From the NCBI RefSeq assembly GCF_023016115.1, contig NZ_JALKBH010000001.1, positions 434,001-498,000 on the forward strand: a stretch of 64,000 nt of DNA, given 5' to 3'. This DNA is from Alcanivorax sp. S6407. Lineage in GTDB: Bacteria > Pseudomonadota > Gammaproteobacteria > Pseudomonadales > Alcanivoracaceae. Position numbers and translations under genes: made by a program. Positions 25,553 through 34,488 of the stretch are shown one piece after another (position 1 is the stretch's first letter; each line of letters begins with the position of its first letter). Under the pieces are notes generated by a model. The model did not search any database. It was not told where the DNA came from and was given only the letters and a program-made list of their open reading frames with translations.

Positions 25553-27493
25553 ATGACATTGAATACGGGAAGCTATTTTCGACACCCAGAAGAAAGTGCT
25601 TACGCAACGATTCGGCGAGCCCTGGTGCACAATTCCGGCGTACCATTAGCCCGATTCAAAAAAGTGGCAAACTCAATGACGCCATTGAATATCTACTCAT
25701 GGCTGGTCGATAAGCAAAACATGGGAACCTCCCTTTTTCCCTTCTCGGATGAAGCGCCTCGCCAATGTCCAATTTGTGCAAAGTCGCTGTTTCACACAGA
25801 GTATTATTCCCTGCCTTGGCTCACACGCTGTCCAATCCATAACATTCCATTTGAAGAAAAATGTCCGGACTGTGGTAAGTACTGGCCCAACATCAAATCG
25901 CTGCCTCGCAACCCCTGTCCCACATGCGGAATACCCAGTATCGATGACATGGATGAGGATTCGATATCAGAACGGGATAGAATTAGGCGTTTCTCCTTTG
26001 CTGACCTTAGATCAATTGCTGAACATCAGCAGCAGGATGGCGCATACAGGCTGGTTTTTTATGATAATCGCGTGATACCTCGAGAATATACCTGTCCGTC
26101 ATGGTCGCTATCCAATATCGCTGATGCGATAACGCCGGCCTGGGACCTGATGAGCTCTCCGGGAAAGCCCCCTGCTCCTTATATAGACTACATCCCAATC
26201 AAGTCCAAAACCGGTCCTGTCGTCCAAATCGACTCGAAGGGAGTCCCATTTGGCTACTGGGTTATAGCAGGTATGTCAGGCTTTCCTGGCGGCACCATAG
26301 AACCCAAACGTAGTCATGTAACGGAGGACTGCAAAACCCTTCTCAAAATCATCGACTGGATATTCACCAATACCGACCATGAAGAGTGCAGAATCGGCAA
26401 TTACCGAGGGCATAGCTGGGATGACGGGATCTGCCCCATTTGTGGCGCGTTGAGTTTGGTTGTTAACTCCTTATCGGATGATCGCTTTTCGATAGGTGTA
26501 GATCTGAACAATTACCCGCTCCTTGATCGCTACTATTTCCCTGAAATGAACTATAGCCCACCTCTTATTTCACACAATGACTCGCTGTATAAATTTGGTT
26601 ATAGAATGGCCAGGTATTATCGCTCAATGGCCATAGAGCAGGTATTCTGTGATTTGCTTCGATATCTTACGTTAATACGGGATGCCGATTATAAACTGGT
26701 ATTGAAAAATTATCGGCCCAACCATGTTAAATCACTTCCTAACGTTCCCCCCGTGACTACTCAGAAAATCAAAATTTCGATTCAAAATGGAAGAATGTCT
26801 ATTTATACAGATTTCAACTCTCCCCTTGATCAGATCGACCTAGAATCCATGAAGCCATCAAATGAGTGGTGCCAATCACATAACGCATATTCATTGCGCC
26901 CATTTGTCATGGTTAAAGGCTGCTCAATCATTATCGAAAAAAATGCTATCCCTTCTATAGAATCGTTCGCTGATTGGTACAGGGAACAGTTTGACAATAG
27001 CAACTCACTTAGGAACTACTACACATCTCTTCAGGGAATGAAGGATGCGCAAAAATGGAGAAACATCATGGAAAAGAAACTCAGAAATGATCAGGTATGG
27101 CCTCTTCTTGATTTACCGATTAACAGCAAGGAGCGAGAAAATCTGGTCCTTTCAGGACTGGATGCCTCTATCATTACCAGAATGGCTGACCTCATTAGAG
27201 TAGAAGATGACAAAATTGTAAGCGTGCTCCACTCTGATAAAACCTCCAAATCGATCCCCACAAAAGGCACCGGTTTATCCCCCGCGGAGGGAGAGGCAAT
27301 CATCCGGATTGCAAACAACCTTATTACGGCCTTAGACGTTTTTGATGGCAATAAGAATGAGGCCGTCACTTGGCTAAGTACACCGAGGCGTATCTTTAAT
27401 GGATCCTCACCGCTGGAGATGTGCAAAACCAGCCATGATGCCGAACAGGTACGGATATTGCTTTTGAGGGCTAAGCATGGAGTATTTTCTTAG
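25553..27493 (+). CDS. tniQ: TniQ/TnsD-type target-selection protein
   Basis: 646 residues. N-terminal TniQ zinc-finger region: CPICAKSLFHTEYYSLPWLTRC-type spacing, then CPIHNIPFEEKCPDCGKYW and PCPTCG. A second CPICGAL lies near residue 305. The length is well beyond short TniQ proteins and closer to TnsD, which binds a fixed chromosomal site. The C-terminal half is otherwise unrecognised. ATG at 25553 directly follows the tnsC stop with GGGGGG as ribosome site; an upstream start at 25493 would overlap tnsC by 59 bases. Base composition becomes AT-rich in the second half. Confidence 0.85.
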   Translation: MTLNTGSYFRHPEESAYATIRRALVHNSGVPLARFKKVANSMTPLNIYSWLVDKQNMGTSLFPFSDEAPRQCPICAKSLFHTEYYSLPWLTRCPIHNIPFEEKCPDCGKYWPNIKSLPRNPCPTCGIPSIDDMDEDSISERDRIRRFSFADLRSIAEHQQQDGAYRLVFYDNRVIPREYTCPSWSLSNIADAITPAWDLMSSPGKPPAPYIDYIPIKSKTGPVVQIDSKGVPFGYWVIAGMSGFPGGTIEPKRSHVTEDCKTLLKIIDWIFTNTDHEECRIGNYRGHSWDDGICPICGALSLVVNSLSDDRFSIGVDLNNYPLLDRYYFPEMNYSPPLISHNDSLYKFGYRMARYYRSMAIEQVFCDLLRYLTLIRDADYKLVLKNYRPNHVKSLPNVPPVTTQKIKISIQNGRMSIYTDFNSPLDQIDLESMKPSNEWCQSHNAYSLRPFVMVKGCSIIIEKNAIPSIESFADWYREQFDNSNSLRNYYTSLQGMKDAQKWRNIMEKKLRNDQVWPLLDLPINSKERENLVLSGLDASIITRMADLIRVEDDKIVSVLHSDKTSKSIPTKGTGLSPAEGEAIIRIANNLITALDVFDGNKNEAVTWLSTPRRIFNGSSPLEMCKTSHDAEQVRILLLRAKHGVFS

Positions 27494-27738
27494 CTTAACC
27501 GCCACCCGCATATCAGTTTCCTTATTCTAGGATTATGAGTAACTCTGACAGCATAACCGATGATGCACAGGTGTGTTTGCAGCTGTTTTTGCTGCTTTGG
27601 ATAAGGGATGTAAGGCTAGCTACACCATAAGCTATACTAAAACCGCGTTTTCAGTTGGATACACTTGGACGAAAGTACGAACTTCATTGACACACTTCGT
27701 CATTAAGACCGGTTACAGATAACAATTAATTCAGTACT

Positions 27739-28971
27739 TCAGATTAAAGACTTCAGTTCAAAATTAAGATCACGCAATGCTTTAGCGCTGATGCTTTTGC
27801 GTTGCTGCACCAGCTTCTTACCCACCATGAAAGCAATAGGCAGATTGACTGCATCAACAGCAATGACGCACCCCTCGCATAGATAGAAAACTGCAAATTC
27901 CTTGTCAGTGATGTTGCCACGTAGTACGCGCTGGTCATGATTCTGCGACAACCCTACCATCTGCAGGCGAACGTCATACTGGTTCGACCAGAACCAGGGG
28001 GCGCTATCGTAGGGCTTCTCCTCGCCCATAAGAGTCGCCGCCGCCGTACGCGCTTGATCCACAGCGTTAGCCACAGATTCAAGGCGCTGCCTCTTTTCGA
28101 AGAATAGATTCCGGTGGCGGGTACAATCGCCGATTGCCAGAATGTCTGGATCATCAGTGCGAGTAAATTCATCAACGACAATGCCGTCATCACATAGCAG
28201 GCCAGCATGCTCAGCCAAGGCTGTTTCCGGTACTACACCAATTGAGACAAGCACAATATCCGCTGACACCCTGCCCCCAGCGGCCAAGGTGACGCCAGAG
28301 ACACGCCCCTTACCGTCTGATTCAAAACCGGTTACGGCCGTGTCCAGGCGCACATCAACGCCGGCATCCGTGTGTTTGGCGTAGAAAAACTCTGAAATTT
28401 CTGGCCCCGTAACACGCTGCATCAGTCGATCAGCAGCTTCCAGGACGGTAACATTAACACCCTGCTTGGTCGCACTGGCTGCTACTTCAAGTCCGATATA
28501 GCCGCCCCCCACGATGACCAGGCGTTTACCGGGTGCTAACTCACTACGCAGGGCATCCGTGTCCGCGATATCATGCAGATAATGAATGCCTTTCAATTCT
28601 GAGCCCGGCGCGTTAAGGCGGCGAACATGTGAGCCAGTGGCCAAGACCAGTCGGTCGTACTGCAAGGTGCTCTGATCTGACAAAATGAGGTTTTTGTCGT
28701 CTCTGTTAATCTGTTCTACGCGCACGCCGAGTCGTAATTGCTGCCCCGCATTCTCGTAGACAGAGGGCGATTTAAGGTATAACGACGTCTGATCAACCTC
28801 CCCCGCCAGATAAGTCTTGGACAAGGGCGGCCGCTGGTAGGGAGGGTGCGGCTCTTCGCTCACCAAGACCACTTCGTTTGGGTATTTTTTTTGCAGCAAG
28901 GCGGTCAGAAGTGTTCCTGCTGCGTGTCCACCACCAATGATGACAGTGGTCTCTTTCTTTTTGTTGGTCAT
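27739..28971 (-). CDS. FAD-dependent ferredoxin reductase of the CYP153 system
   Basis: 410 residues. NAD(P)H-dependent flavoprotein passing electrons to the [2Fe-2S] ferredoxin. N-terminal FAD motif IIGGGHAAG, then PPYQRPPLSKTYL, a second nucleotide motif IVGGGYIGLEVAAS and the late FAD motif DPDILAIGDC. This is the putidaredoxin/rubredoxin reductase group. Last gene of the leftward ferredoxin-P450-GMC-reductase operon; a 96-base gap precedes it. Confidence 0.9.
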   Translation of the reverse strand: MTNKKKETTVIIGGGHAAGTLLTALLQKKYPNEVVLVSEEPHPPYQRPPLSKTYLAGEVDQTSLYLKSPSVYENAGQQLRLGVRVEQINRDDKNLILSDQSTLQYDRLVLATGSHVRRLNAPGSELKGIHYLHDIADTDALRSELAPGKRLVIVGGGYIGLEVAASATKQGVNVTVLEAADRLMQRVTGPEISEFFYAKHTDAGVDVRLDTAVTGFESDGKGRVSGVTLAAGGRVSADIVLVSIGVVPETALAEHAGLLCDDGIVVDEFTRTDDPDILAIGDCTRHRNLFFEKRQRLESVANAVDQARTAAATLMGEEKPYDSAPWFWSNQYDVRLQMVGLSQNHDQRVLRGNITDKEFAVFYLCEGCVIAVDAVNLPIAFMVGKKLVQQRKSISAKALRDLNFELKSLI

Positions 28972-29067
28972 ATCTTGTCTCTTTCTATGTGTCCTGTAAC
29001 CGAGTTATCCACTTACCAAAAACTTAGTGAAGAAAAAGAACCTGTAATATCCAGCGAACTAAGAACA

Positions 29068-30729
29068 TCATGCCTGACCGCCTGTCATCGCGGCGTCCTC
29101 AAGAATCATCGCAGCGCCTTTCTCACCGATCATGGTCGCCGGCTGATTAGTATTCCCACCAACCAGTGTTGGCATGATGGAAGCATCAACCACCCGCAAC
29201 GATTGCAAACCGTGCACACGAAGTCGGGAATCCACCACAGCCATCGGCCCCCTCCCCATCTTGCAGGTGCCGACCGGGTGATATGCCGATTCGCCGTTGC
29301 GACGCACCCAGTCGGCGAGATCGACGTCCTCCTGTACGGACTGGCTTGGTGAAAGCTCTACGTCCTGGTGCTCATAAAATGCACGCTGCATCAATATCTT
29401 ACGAACAATCCTTACCCCACGAACGAGCTGCTCGACATCGGCAGGTTCAGCCATATAGTTGGGATCAATCAACGGGGCTGCCAGAGGATCGGCACTGTGT
29501 AAACCAATACGGCCACGGGACAAAGGCCTGAGCCCATAGAGCATCACTATGTAGCCATAACCGCTCATCGCGGTTCTTATGTCACGTCCGTGATCGGCGT
29601 ATAGCATTGGCCCGAAATGCAATTGCAGATCGGGCATCGGCAACTCTGGCCGGGAACAGATAAACGCACCGGCCTCAGCGCCGTTGCTCGACAGTGCTCC
29701 GCGACGGCCCCATAGGTATTGCAGCAAGGCCCACGCACCGTTCAACCAGTAGCTGGGGTGCATCGAGATACTATGGCGGCTGCGTGCCTTGACCCGGACG
29801 AAAACATCAATATGGTCCTGGAGATTGCGCCCCACCCCCTCCAGTGCATGACGTAGCTCAATGCCATGCCGAGCAAGTTCCTCGCGGGGACCGATGCCTG
29901 ACAACATAAGCAGTTGCGGCGAATTGAATGCACCACCGCAGAGGACAACCTCCCGTCTGGCATGCGCTCTAACCAAACGCTTTGCGTGACGATACTCGAC
30001 ACCAATAGCTCGAGCACCCTCAAATAGCACGCGGGTAACATGTGCATCGCTGCAAATGGTCAAGTTAGATCGCCCCGCCGCAGGCTCAAGATAAGCACGC
30101 GCATTACTGCAACGGGAGCCGTCTTTCTGGTAGGCGTAGTAATAACCGACACCTTCCTGATCAGGACCGTTGAAATCCCGATTACGCCGATACCCCGCCT
30201 GTACTGCGGCCTCGACAAACGCCGTACTCAACGGGTTGGTATAACGCCGCTCCGCCACATTGAGAGGGCCATCCTGACCATGGAACCCTTCTGTATCCGG
30301 CACCATCTCAGGCTCGTAATGTTCTGACTTACGAAAATACGGCAGCACCTCGGCGTATGACCAACCGTTACACCCCTGCCGTGCCCACTCGTCGTAGTCT
30401 CTGGCGTGACCACGGATATAGACTTGGGCGTTAATCCCACTCGAACCGCCAAGCATCTTGCCCCGCGGCTGGAACAATGAACGACCGTACATGTGCCGCT
30501 GTGGCTCAGTATAGAACTGCCAGTTGAAACGGCGACTGAACATCAACTGCAAAAATCCAAGAGGCGTGCTGACGAAAGGGTTGCGGCGACTCTCTGGCCC
30601 GGCTTCGAGTAGCAACACCGTATAGAGGCCACTCTCAGACAAACGATTGGCTACCGCACACCCTGCCGACCCAGCCCCCACAACGATATAATCGAATTTT
30701 TCAGTCGCCAGTCCGGTCAAACCTTTCAT
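29068..30729 (-). CDS. GMC-family alcohol dehydrogenase (AlkJ-like)
   Basis: 553 residues. FAD enzyme expected to oxidise the medium-chain alcohols made by CYP153. N-terminal FAD motif IVVGAGSAGCAVANRLSES, GMC signature GKMLGGSSGINAQVYIRG, second signature GGAFNSPQLLMLSGIG, and the catalytic His region YHPVGTCKMG near the C-terminus. Its ATG shares a base with the P450 stop (TAATG), so it is coupled to the P450. AlkJ relatives are membrane-associated and donate electrons to the quinone pool; that is family knowledge. Confidence 0.92.
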   Translation of the reverse strand: MKGLTGLATEKFDYIVVGAGSAGCAVANRLSESGLYTVLLLEAGPESRRNPFVSTPLGFLQLMFSRRFNWQFYTEPQRHMYGRSLFQPRGKMLGGSSGINAQVYIRGHARDYDEWARQGCNGWSYAEVLPYFRKSEHYEPEMVPDTEGFHGQDGPLNVAERRYTNPLSTAFVEAAVQAGYRRNRDFNGPDQEGVGYYYAYQKDGSRCSNARAYLEPAAGRSNLTICSDAHVTRVLFEGARAIGVEYRHAKRLVRAHARREVVLCGGAFNSPQLLMLSGIGPREELARHGIELRHALEGVGRNLQDHIDVFVRVKARSRHSISMHPSYWLNGAWALLQYLWGRRGALSSNGAEAGAFICSRPELPMPDLQLHFGPMLYADHGRDIRTAMSGYGYIVMLYGLRPLSRGRIGLHSADPLAAPLIDPNYMAEPADVEQLVRGVRIVRKILMQRAFYEHQDVELSPSQSVQEDVDLADWVRRNGESAYHPVGTCKMGRGPMAVVDSRLRVHGLQSLRVVDASIMPTLVGGNTNQPATMIGEKGAAMILEDAAMTGGQA

Positions 30730-32141
30730 TAATTTTTTTCCGTCAGTTTGACCATCAACTTGGAATAGCCGCGCACGAAGTTGGACTGTACACGCTCCGG
30801 GTCACCAACCACTTCGATATTCTCGAAGCGCTTGAGCAGCTCTTCCCACAAAATGCGCAATTGCAGTTCGGCCAAGCGGTTACCCATACAACGATGAATA
30901 CCGTAGCCAAAAGAAATATGGTTCCGTGCGTCCTTGCGATCAATAATGAGTTGGTCGGGGTTATCAAACTTGCGTTCGTCCCGATTACCCGAGGCATACC
31001 ACATTAACACCCGGTCGCCTTTCTTGATGGTCTGGCCACGAAGTTCTACATCCTGTGTCGCCACCCTACGCATGTTGGCCAGTGGAGTTTGCCAACGAAT
31101 GATTTCCGAAACCATGTTAGGAATCAGTTCCGGATTCGCCTTCAGCTTGGAGAATTCCTCGGGGAATTGATTCAAGGCCAAAACACCACCACTCATGGAA
31201 TTCCTTGTGGTGTCATTGCCGCCAACGATAAGCAGAGCCAGATTCCCGATAAACTCCATCGGTCGATTGATAAGGTCTTTTGTATCGTCGTTGCTCTGCA
31301 GCATACTGATCAAATCGAAACCGGGTTCTTCGCCGGAAGCACGTCGCGCCTCCTTGTCTCGCCACAGCCTGGAGAACGCCCTCGCCATATCTGCCGCGTC
31401 ATCAAACATGACATCTTCGTCGGTAAATTCTCCACCCGTGGCGGATGCCGCGCCAGACAAACGATCAGACCATTCAACGAGTTTGTGACGATCCTCATAA
31501 GGGAAATCCAGCAACGTAGCGAGCATACGGCCAGTCAGTTCTTTGGACACCGCCGGCACCCAATCGAAAGGTTTATCCAGAGGCAAGCTGTCTAGCACTT
31601 CCGCCGCACGAGAACGAATCAGCCCTTCCATTTCTTTAAGGTTTTTCGGAGCAACGACGCCCTGCACCGCTCGGCGCTGTACATCATGTTTGGGCGGATC
31701 CATGGCGATAAACATTTCCACCGATAGTCCGTCCGGTGGATCACCCAGAATAATTTGCGGCTCAGAGGAAAACAGTTCATGGTTCTTGTCGACGAACAAA
31801 ATATCTTCATAGCGCGTTATTGACCAGAAAGGCCCGAATGGACTGTTCTTCTGGTAATGTACCGGAGCTTCATCTCGTAACCGCTTAAAATAGGCGCGCC
31901 ACTGATCTTGTCGATATAGAAAAGGGTTGCTGGTGTCGATATCTTCCAGTGCCAAGGTGCTAACATCAGGCAGGGGAGTTTCGACAAACTCCATTTGTGT
32001 GGAGCGAGAACCCACGGCCTTTCTCTTTGCCTTCATCAACATTTTCATGGTTTTAATCTGAAAATGCATTGGCACCACTTTCGACGAAACGTTGAAAACC
32101 TTGGTCTGCAAACTATTGCTTGAGCTTGTTTTTGTTGACAT
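30729..32141 (-). CDS. Cytochrome P450 alkane hydroxylase, CYP153 family
   Basis: 470 residues. Terminal hydroxylation of n-alkanes (typically C5-C12 for CYP153) using electrons from the ferredoxin upstream and the reductase downstream. I-helix motif LLIVGGNDTTRNSMSGG, the ExxR helix (SEIIRWQ), and the haem Cys in HISFGYGIHRCMGNRLAELQ. The N-terminal extension without a membrane helix and the phrase FGPFWSITRYEDI are typical of CYP153A. Starts 14 bases after the ferredoxin stop. Confidence 0.95.
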   Translation of the reverse strand: MSTKTSSSNSLQTKVFNVSSKVVPMHFQIKTMKMLMKAKRKAVGSRSTQMEFVETPLPDVSTLALEDIDTSNPFLYRQDQWRAYFKRLRDEAPVHYQKNSPFGPFWSITRYEDILFVDKNHELFSSEPQIILGDPPDGLSVEMFIAMDPPKHDVQRRAVQGVVAPKNLKEMEGLIRSRAAEVLDSLPLDKPFDWVPAVSKELTGRMLATLLDFPYEDRHKLVEWSDRLSGAASATGGEFTDEDVMFDDAADMARAFSRLWRDKEARRASGEEPGFDLISMLQSNDDTKDLINRPMEFIGNLALLIVGGNDTTRNSMSGGVLALNQFPEEFSKLKANPELIPNMVSEIIRWQTPLANMRRVATQDVELRGQTIKKGDRVLMWYASGNRDERKFDNPDQLIIDRKDARNHISFGYGIHRCMGNRLAELQLRILWEELLKRFENIEVVGDPERVQSNFVRGYSKLMVKLTEKN

Positions 32142-32155
32142 AGCTTTATCCCTGA

Positions 32156-32476
32156 TTACATCTGGAATTCGGGCAAATGCACGGTCATACCGTCCATCGC
32201 CTCAGTAATTTCTACCTGGCAGCCCAGACGCGAGGTTCTCGCCCGCTCCGGGGTCATGGACAGCATCTGTTCTTCCGCGTCACCAACCGTTCCGGTATTG
32301 CCGAACCACTCATCGGCAACAATCATGTGGCAGGTACCACAGGCGCACTCGCCGCCACAATCACCATCGATACCTGGCACGGCGTTATCAACCGCAACTT
32401 GCATAAGCGTAGAACCCGCCCTGAATTCCGTCACATGCTCGGTATCGTCATGTTCAATAAAGATAATTTTTCCCAC
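32156..32476 (-). CDS. [2Fe-2S] ferredoxin of the CYP153 system
   Basis: 106 residues, adrenodoxin/putidaredoxin type. Cluster cysteines in GDCGGECACGTCHM (C-x5-C-x2-C) and a fourth in SRLGCQVEIT. First gene of the CYP153 operon; its upstream region holds two direct repeats likely bound by the divergent AraC regulator. Confidence 0.93.
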   Translation of the reverse strand: MGKIIFIEHDDTEHVTEFRAGSTLMQVAVDNAVPGIDGDCGGECACGTCHMIVADEWFGNTGTVGDAEEQMLSMTPERARTSRLGCQVEITEAMDGMTVHLPEFQM

Positions 32477-32537
32477 AGCGCGTCTCCTAGTATTTATGTC
32501 TAACCTGAAGATTGGCTATATAGCGGCATGCCAGCGA

Positions 32538-32574
32538 GGACATTTCTTGACAGGACAGGGACATTTAAAGACAG
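32538..32574. promoter_or_regulatory. AraC-type direct repeats between CYP153 operon and its regulator gene
   Basis: GGACATTTCTTGACAG (32538-32553) and GGACATTTAAAGACAG (32559-32574) differ at three bases and start 21 bp apart, two helical turns, as expected for an AraC/XylS dimer site. They lie between the ferredoxin gene (left) and the araC-type gene (right). Confidence 0.7.
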
Positions 32575-32598
32575 TAATGACTTTCCGAGGAGAGGCTA

Positions 32599-33645
32599 AT
32601 GGCAATAACTACGCAGAGTGATAGCTTGCAAAGCGTGGATGCTGATATCCCATCGAACTACTCACGCCTTATCGCCCGTGAACTTGGTCTGAGTGCACGA
32701 GGGCTGCCCCGACTCCTGCGCAACACAGATGTGGATGTTACGCAATTACTCAAAGATGAGAGTCGACTCACCGCAACCCAACAGATCCAGATCTTGCGTA
32801 ATGCTTTGGATCTATCCGGTAAACCAGAGTTCGGCTTGCGGTTGGGCAGGCGCCTCACCCCGGCAACCCATGGGGTGATGGGCTTTGTTGCTAACAGCAG
32901 CCCCGACCTTTATACCGCGCTGCAAGCCGTTCACACTTTCCTGCCTACGCGAGCAAGCTTTATTCAGGTGAACTTGCAAAACACTGAGGATTATCTGGAA
33001 TGTGTTGTGAGCTTTCAGGTAGCGATGGACAACGACGTGGAGCGCTGCTTGGCAGATACTGTGATCAAGGCTTTTTTTGAAATTGGCGAGTTCATCGTAG
33101 GTCGCCCATTGTATGAATCAGAGGTTCATTTCCCCCATCCAGCCCCCGTCTACCAGGACATGTACCGGGAGTATTTACCAGGCAAAGTTTACTTCGACTG
33201 CAATCACTTCAAACTAAAATTAGCAATGGAGTTATGTCGAAAGCCGAACGCATCAGCCAATCATGAAAGCTATCATCTGGCCTTTCAGCAGTGCGAATCC
33301 ATGCTTGCGCGCCTTCAGAACCCTGAACCGGACTATCGGACTCGGCTACAGAAAATGATGCTTTCCCGACCACCCGGGACACTGAGTGAAGATGAAGCCG
33401 CCGCCTCCCTCTTCATGAGCAAACGCACCCTTGCACGGAAGCTCAAGAAAGAAAACAGCAGCTTCAGAAAGATTCGCGATGAAGTGCTATCCAGGCAAGC
33501 AGCAAGCTATTTGTGCGAGAGTCAGCTCTCGGTCGAAGCAACCGCTACACTGTTGAATTATCATGACACTGCCAGCTTCAGACGGGCGTTTAAACGCTGG
33601 TTTGGTCAGACTCCTGATCAGTACAGACAAAGGACGGGCACATAA
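32599..33645 (+). CDS. AraC-family regulator of the CYP153 operon
   Basis: 348 residues. N-terminal arabinose-binding-like domain (PF12625 type: TPATHGVMGFVANSSPDLYTAL), C-terminal double HTH (SEDEAAASLFMSKRTLARKL and SVEATATLLNYHDTASFRRAFKRWFG). This OruR/ArgR-like layout is typical of regulators placed opposite CYP153 operons in Alcanivorax-type bacteria. Divergent from the ferredoxin gene with 122 bases between them. Activation by alkane or an alkanol is inferred. Confidence 0.9.
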   Translation: MAITTQSDSLQSVDADIPSNYSRLIARELGLSARGLPRLLRNTDVDVTQLLKDESRLTATQQIQILRNALDLSGKPEFGLRLGRRLTPATHGVMGFVANSSPDLYTALQAVHTFLPTRASFIQVNLQNTEDYLECVVSFQVAMDNDVERCLADTVIKAFFEIGEFIVGRPLYESEVHFPHPAPVYQDMYREYLPGKVYFDCNHFKLKLAMELCRKPNASANHESYHLAFQQCESMLARLQNPEPDYRTRLQKMMLSRPPGTLSEDEAAASLFMSKRTLARKLKKENSSFRKIRDEVLSRQAASYLCESQLSVEATATLLNYHDTASFRRAFKRWFGQTPDQYRQRTGT

Positions 33646-33701
33646 GCCGTGCTGACAGTCAGCAATCAGCGCTGGTCATGACTTCTCATTCAATAGATCG
33701 T

Positions 33702-34307
33702 CTAGCGCTTGAGCACACCGTCTTTAATTACCACCCACACAAAGTCACCGATATCTTTTACGGTATACCGCCCGCCCTCGTTAAACCATGTTGCGACCCA
33801 ATTTAACGCTCCCAAGCCGATAAGGCGCAAAAGGTCACGATCTACATCCGCACGAATCAGGTTTTGAGAGGACAAGGATTGGATCATAGCAGACCAAAGA
33901 AGTTCGTATCTGTCTCGTAGATCAATCATTTCCTTGCGTGACTGGCCCTGCAAGGAGCGCCATTCAAAAAGGAGCACATAGACCATATCCGAACCGCCGA
34001 CCAGTAACTCAAGGTGAGCATTAATGCCCTGACGCAACTGCTCAAGTGGTTCACTCTCCCCCCGAATAGCCTCAGACAAAGCTGTGGAGGCTTGCTCAAG
34101 CGCAAGACGCATCAGGTCTACCAGGATGCTTTCCTTGGAGGGATAACGGTAATGCAGGCTGCCAGGCAACATGTCACAAGCTTCGGCAATTTCTTTAACG
34201 GTGGTTTTATCGAACCCCTTTTGACGAAATAGACGTGCCGCAGCACCGAGCACAAACTCTCGATCCGCTTGCGCTACCGGTGTTACCTGATTTTTCTTTC
34301 TTCCCAC
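33702..34307 (-). CDS. TetR-family regulator, proposed repressor of the TTGGTT regulon
   Basis: 201 residues. N-terminal HTH FDKTTVKEIAEACDMLPGSLHYRYPSKESIL, then an all-helical ligand domain. Divergent from the PF10118-SDR-hydrolase-monooxygenase operon; a TTGGTT-type dyad lies in the shared region at 34434. The same dyad precedes three other units of the island, so this protein is the best local candidate for their common repressor. The ligand is unknown; an acyl-CoA or oxidised hydrocarbon would fit the cargo. Confidence 0.85.
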   Translation of the reverse strand: MGRKKNQVTPVAQADREFVLGAAARLFRQKGFDKTTVKEIAEACDMLPGSLHYRYPSKESILVDLMRLALEQASTALSEAIRGESEPLEQLRQGINAHLELLVGGSDMVYVLLFEWRSLQGQSRKEMIDLRDRYELLWSAMIQSLSSQNLIRADVDRDLLRLIGLGALNWVATWFNEGGRYTVKDIGDFVWVVIKDGVLKR

Positions 34308-34420
34308 AAGCCACTCCCATACTATAAGCCTTTGATTCTAGCATTCCTTTTAAAGTCGGCCCAGCCTTCCTGGCCGATGGCACTATTCGATCTATACAGA
34401 TAAAAACACGCTGTCTACCT

Positions 34421-34426
34421 TATAAT
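34421..34426 (+). promoter_or_regulatory. -10 element before the first PF10118 operon
   Basis: TATAAT, perfect consensus, 8 bases before the operator dyad at 34434, so the dyad covers the expected transcription start. No good -35 is visible. Confidence 0.55.
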
Positions 34427-34433
34427 CTTGAAT

Positions 34434-34449
34434 TTGGTTGGTCATACAA
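34434..34449. promoter_or_regulatory. Operator copy 1 (TTGGTT dyad)
   Basis: TTGGTTGGTCATACAA; the left arm is consensus, the right arm degenerate. Located between the divergent TetR gene and the PF10118 operon. Confidence 0.6.
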
Positions 34450-34488
34450 ATAAAGTCCAATGAATGCACTTTACTTGGGAGCGATCCA

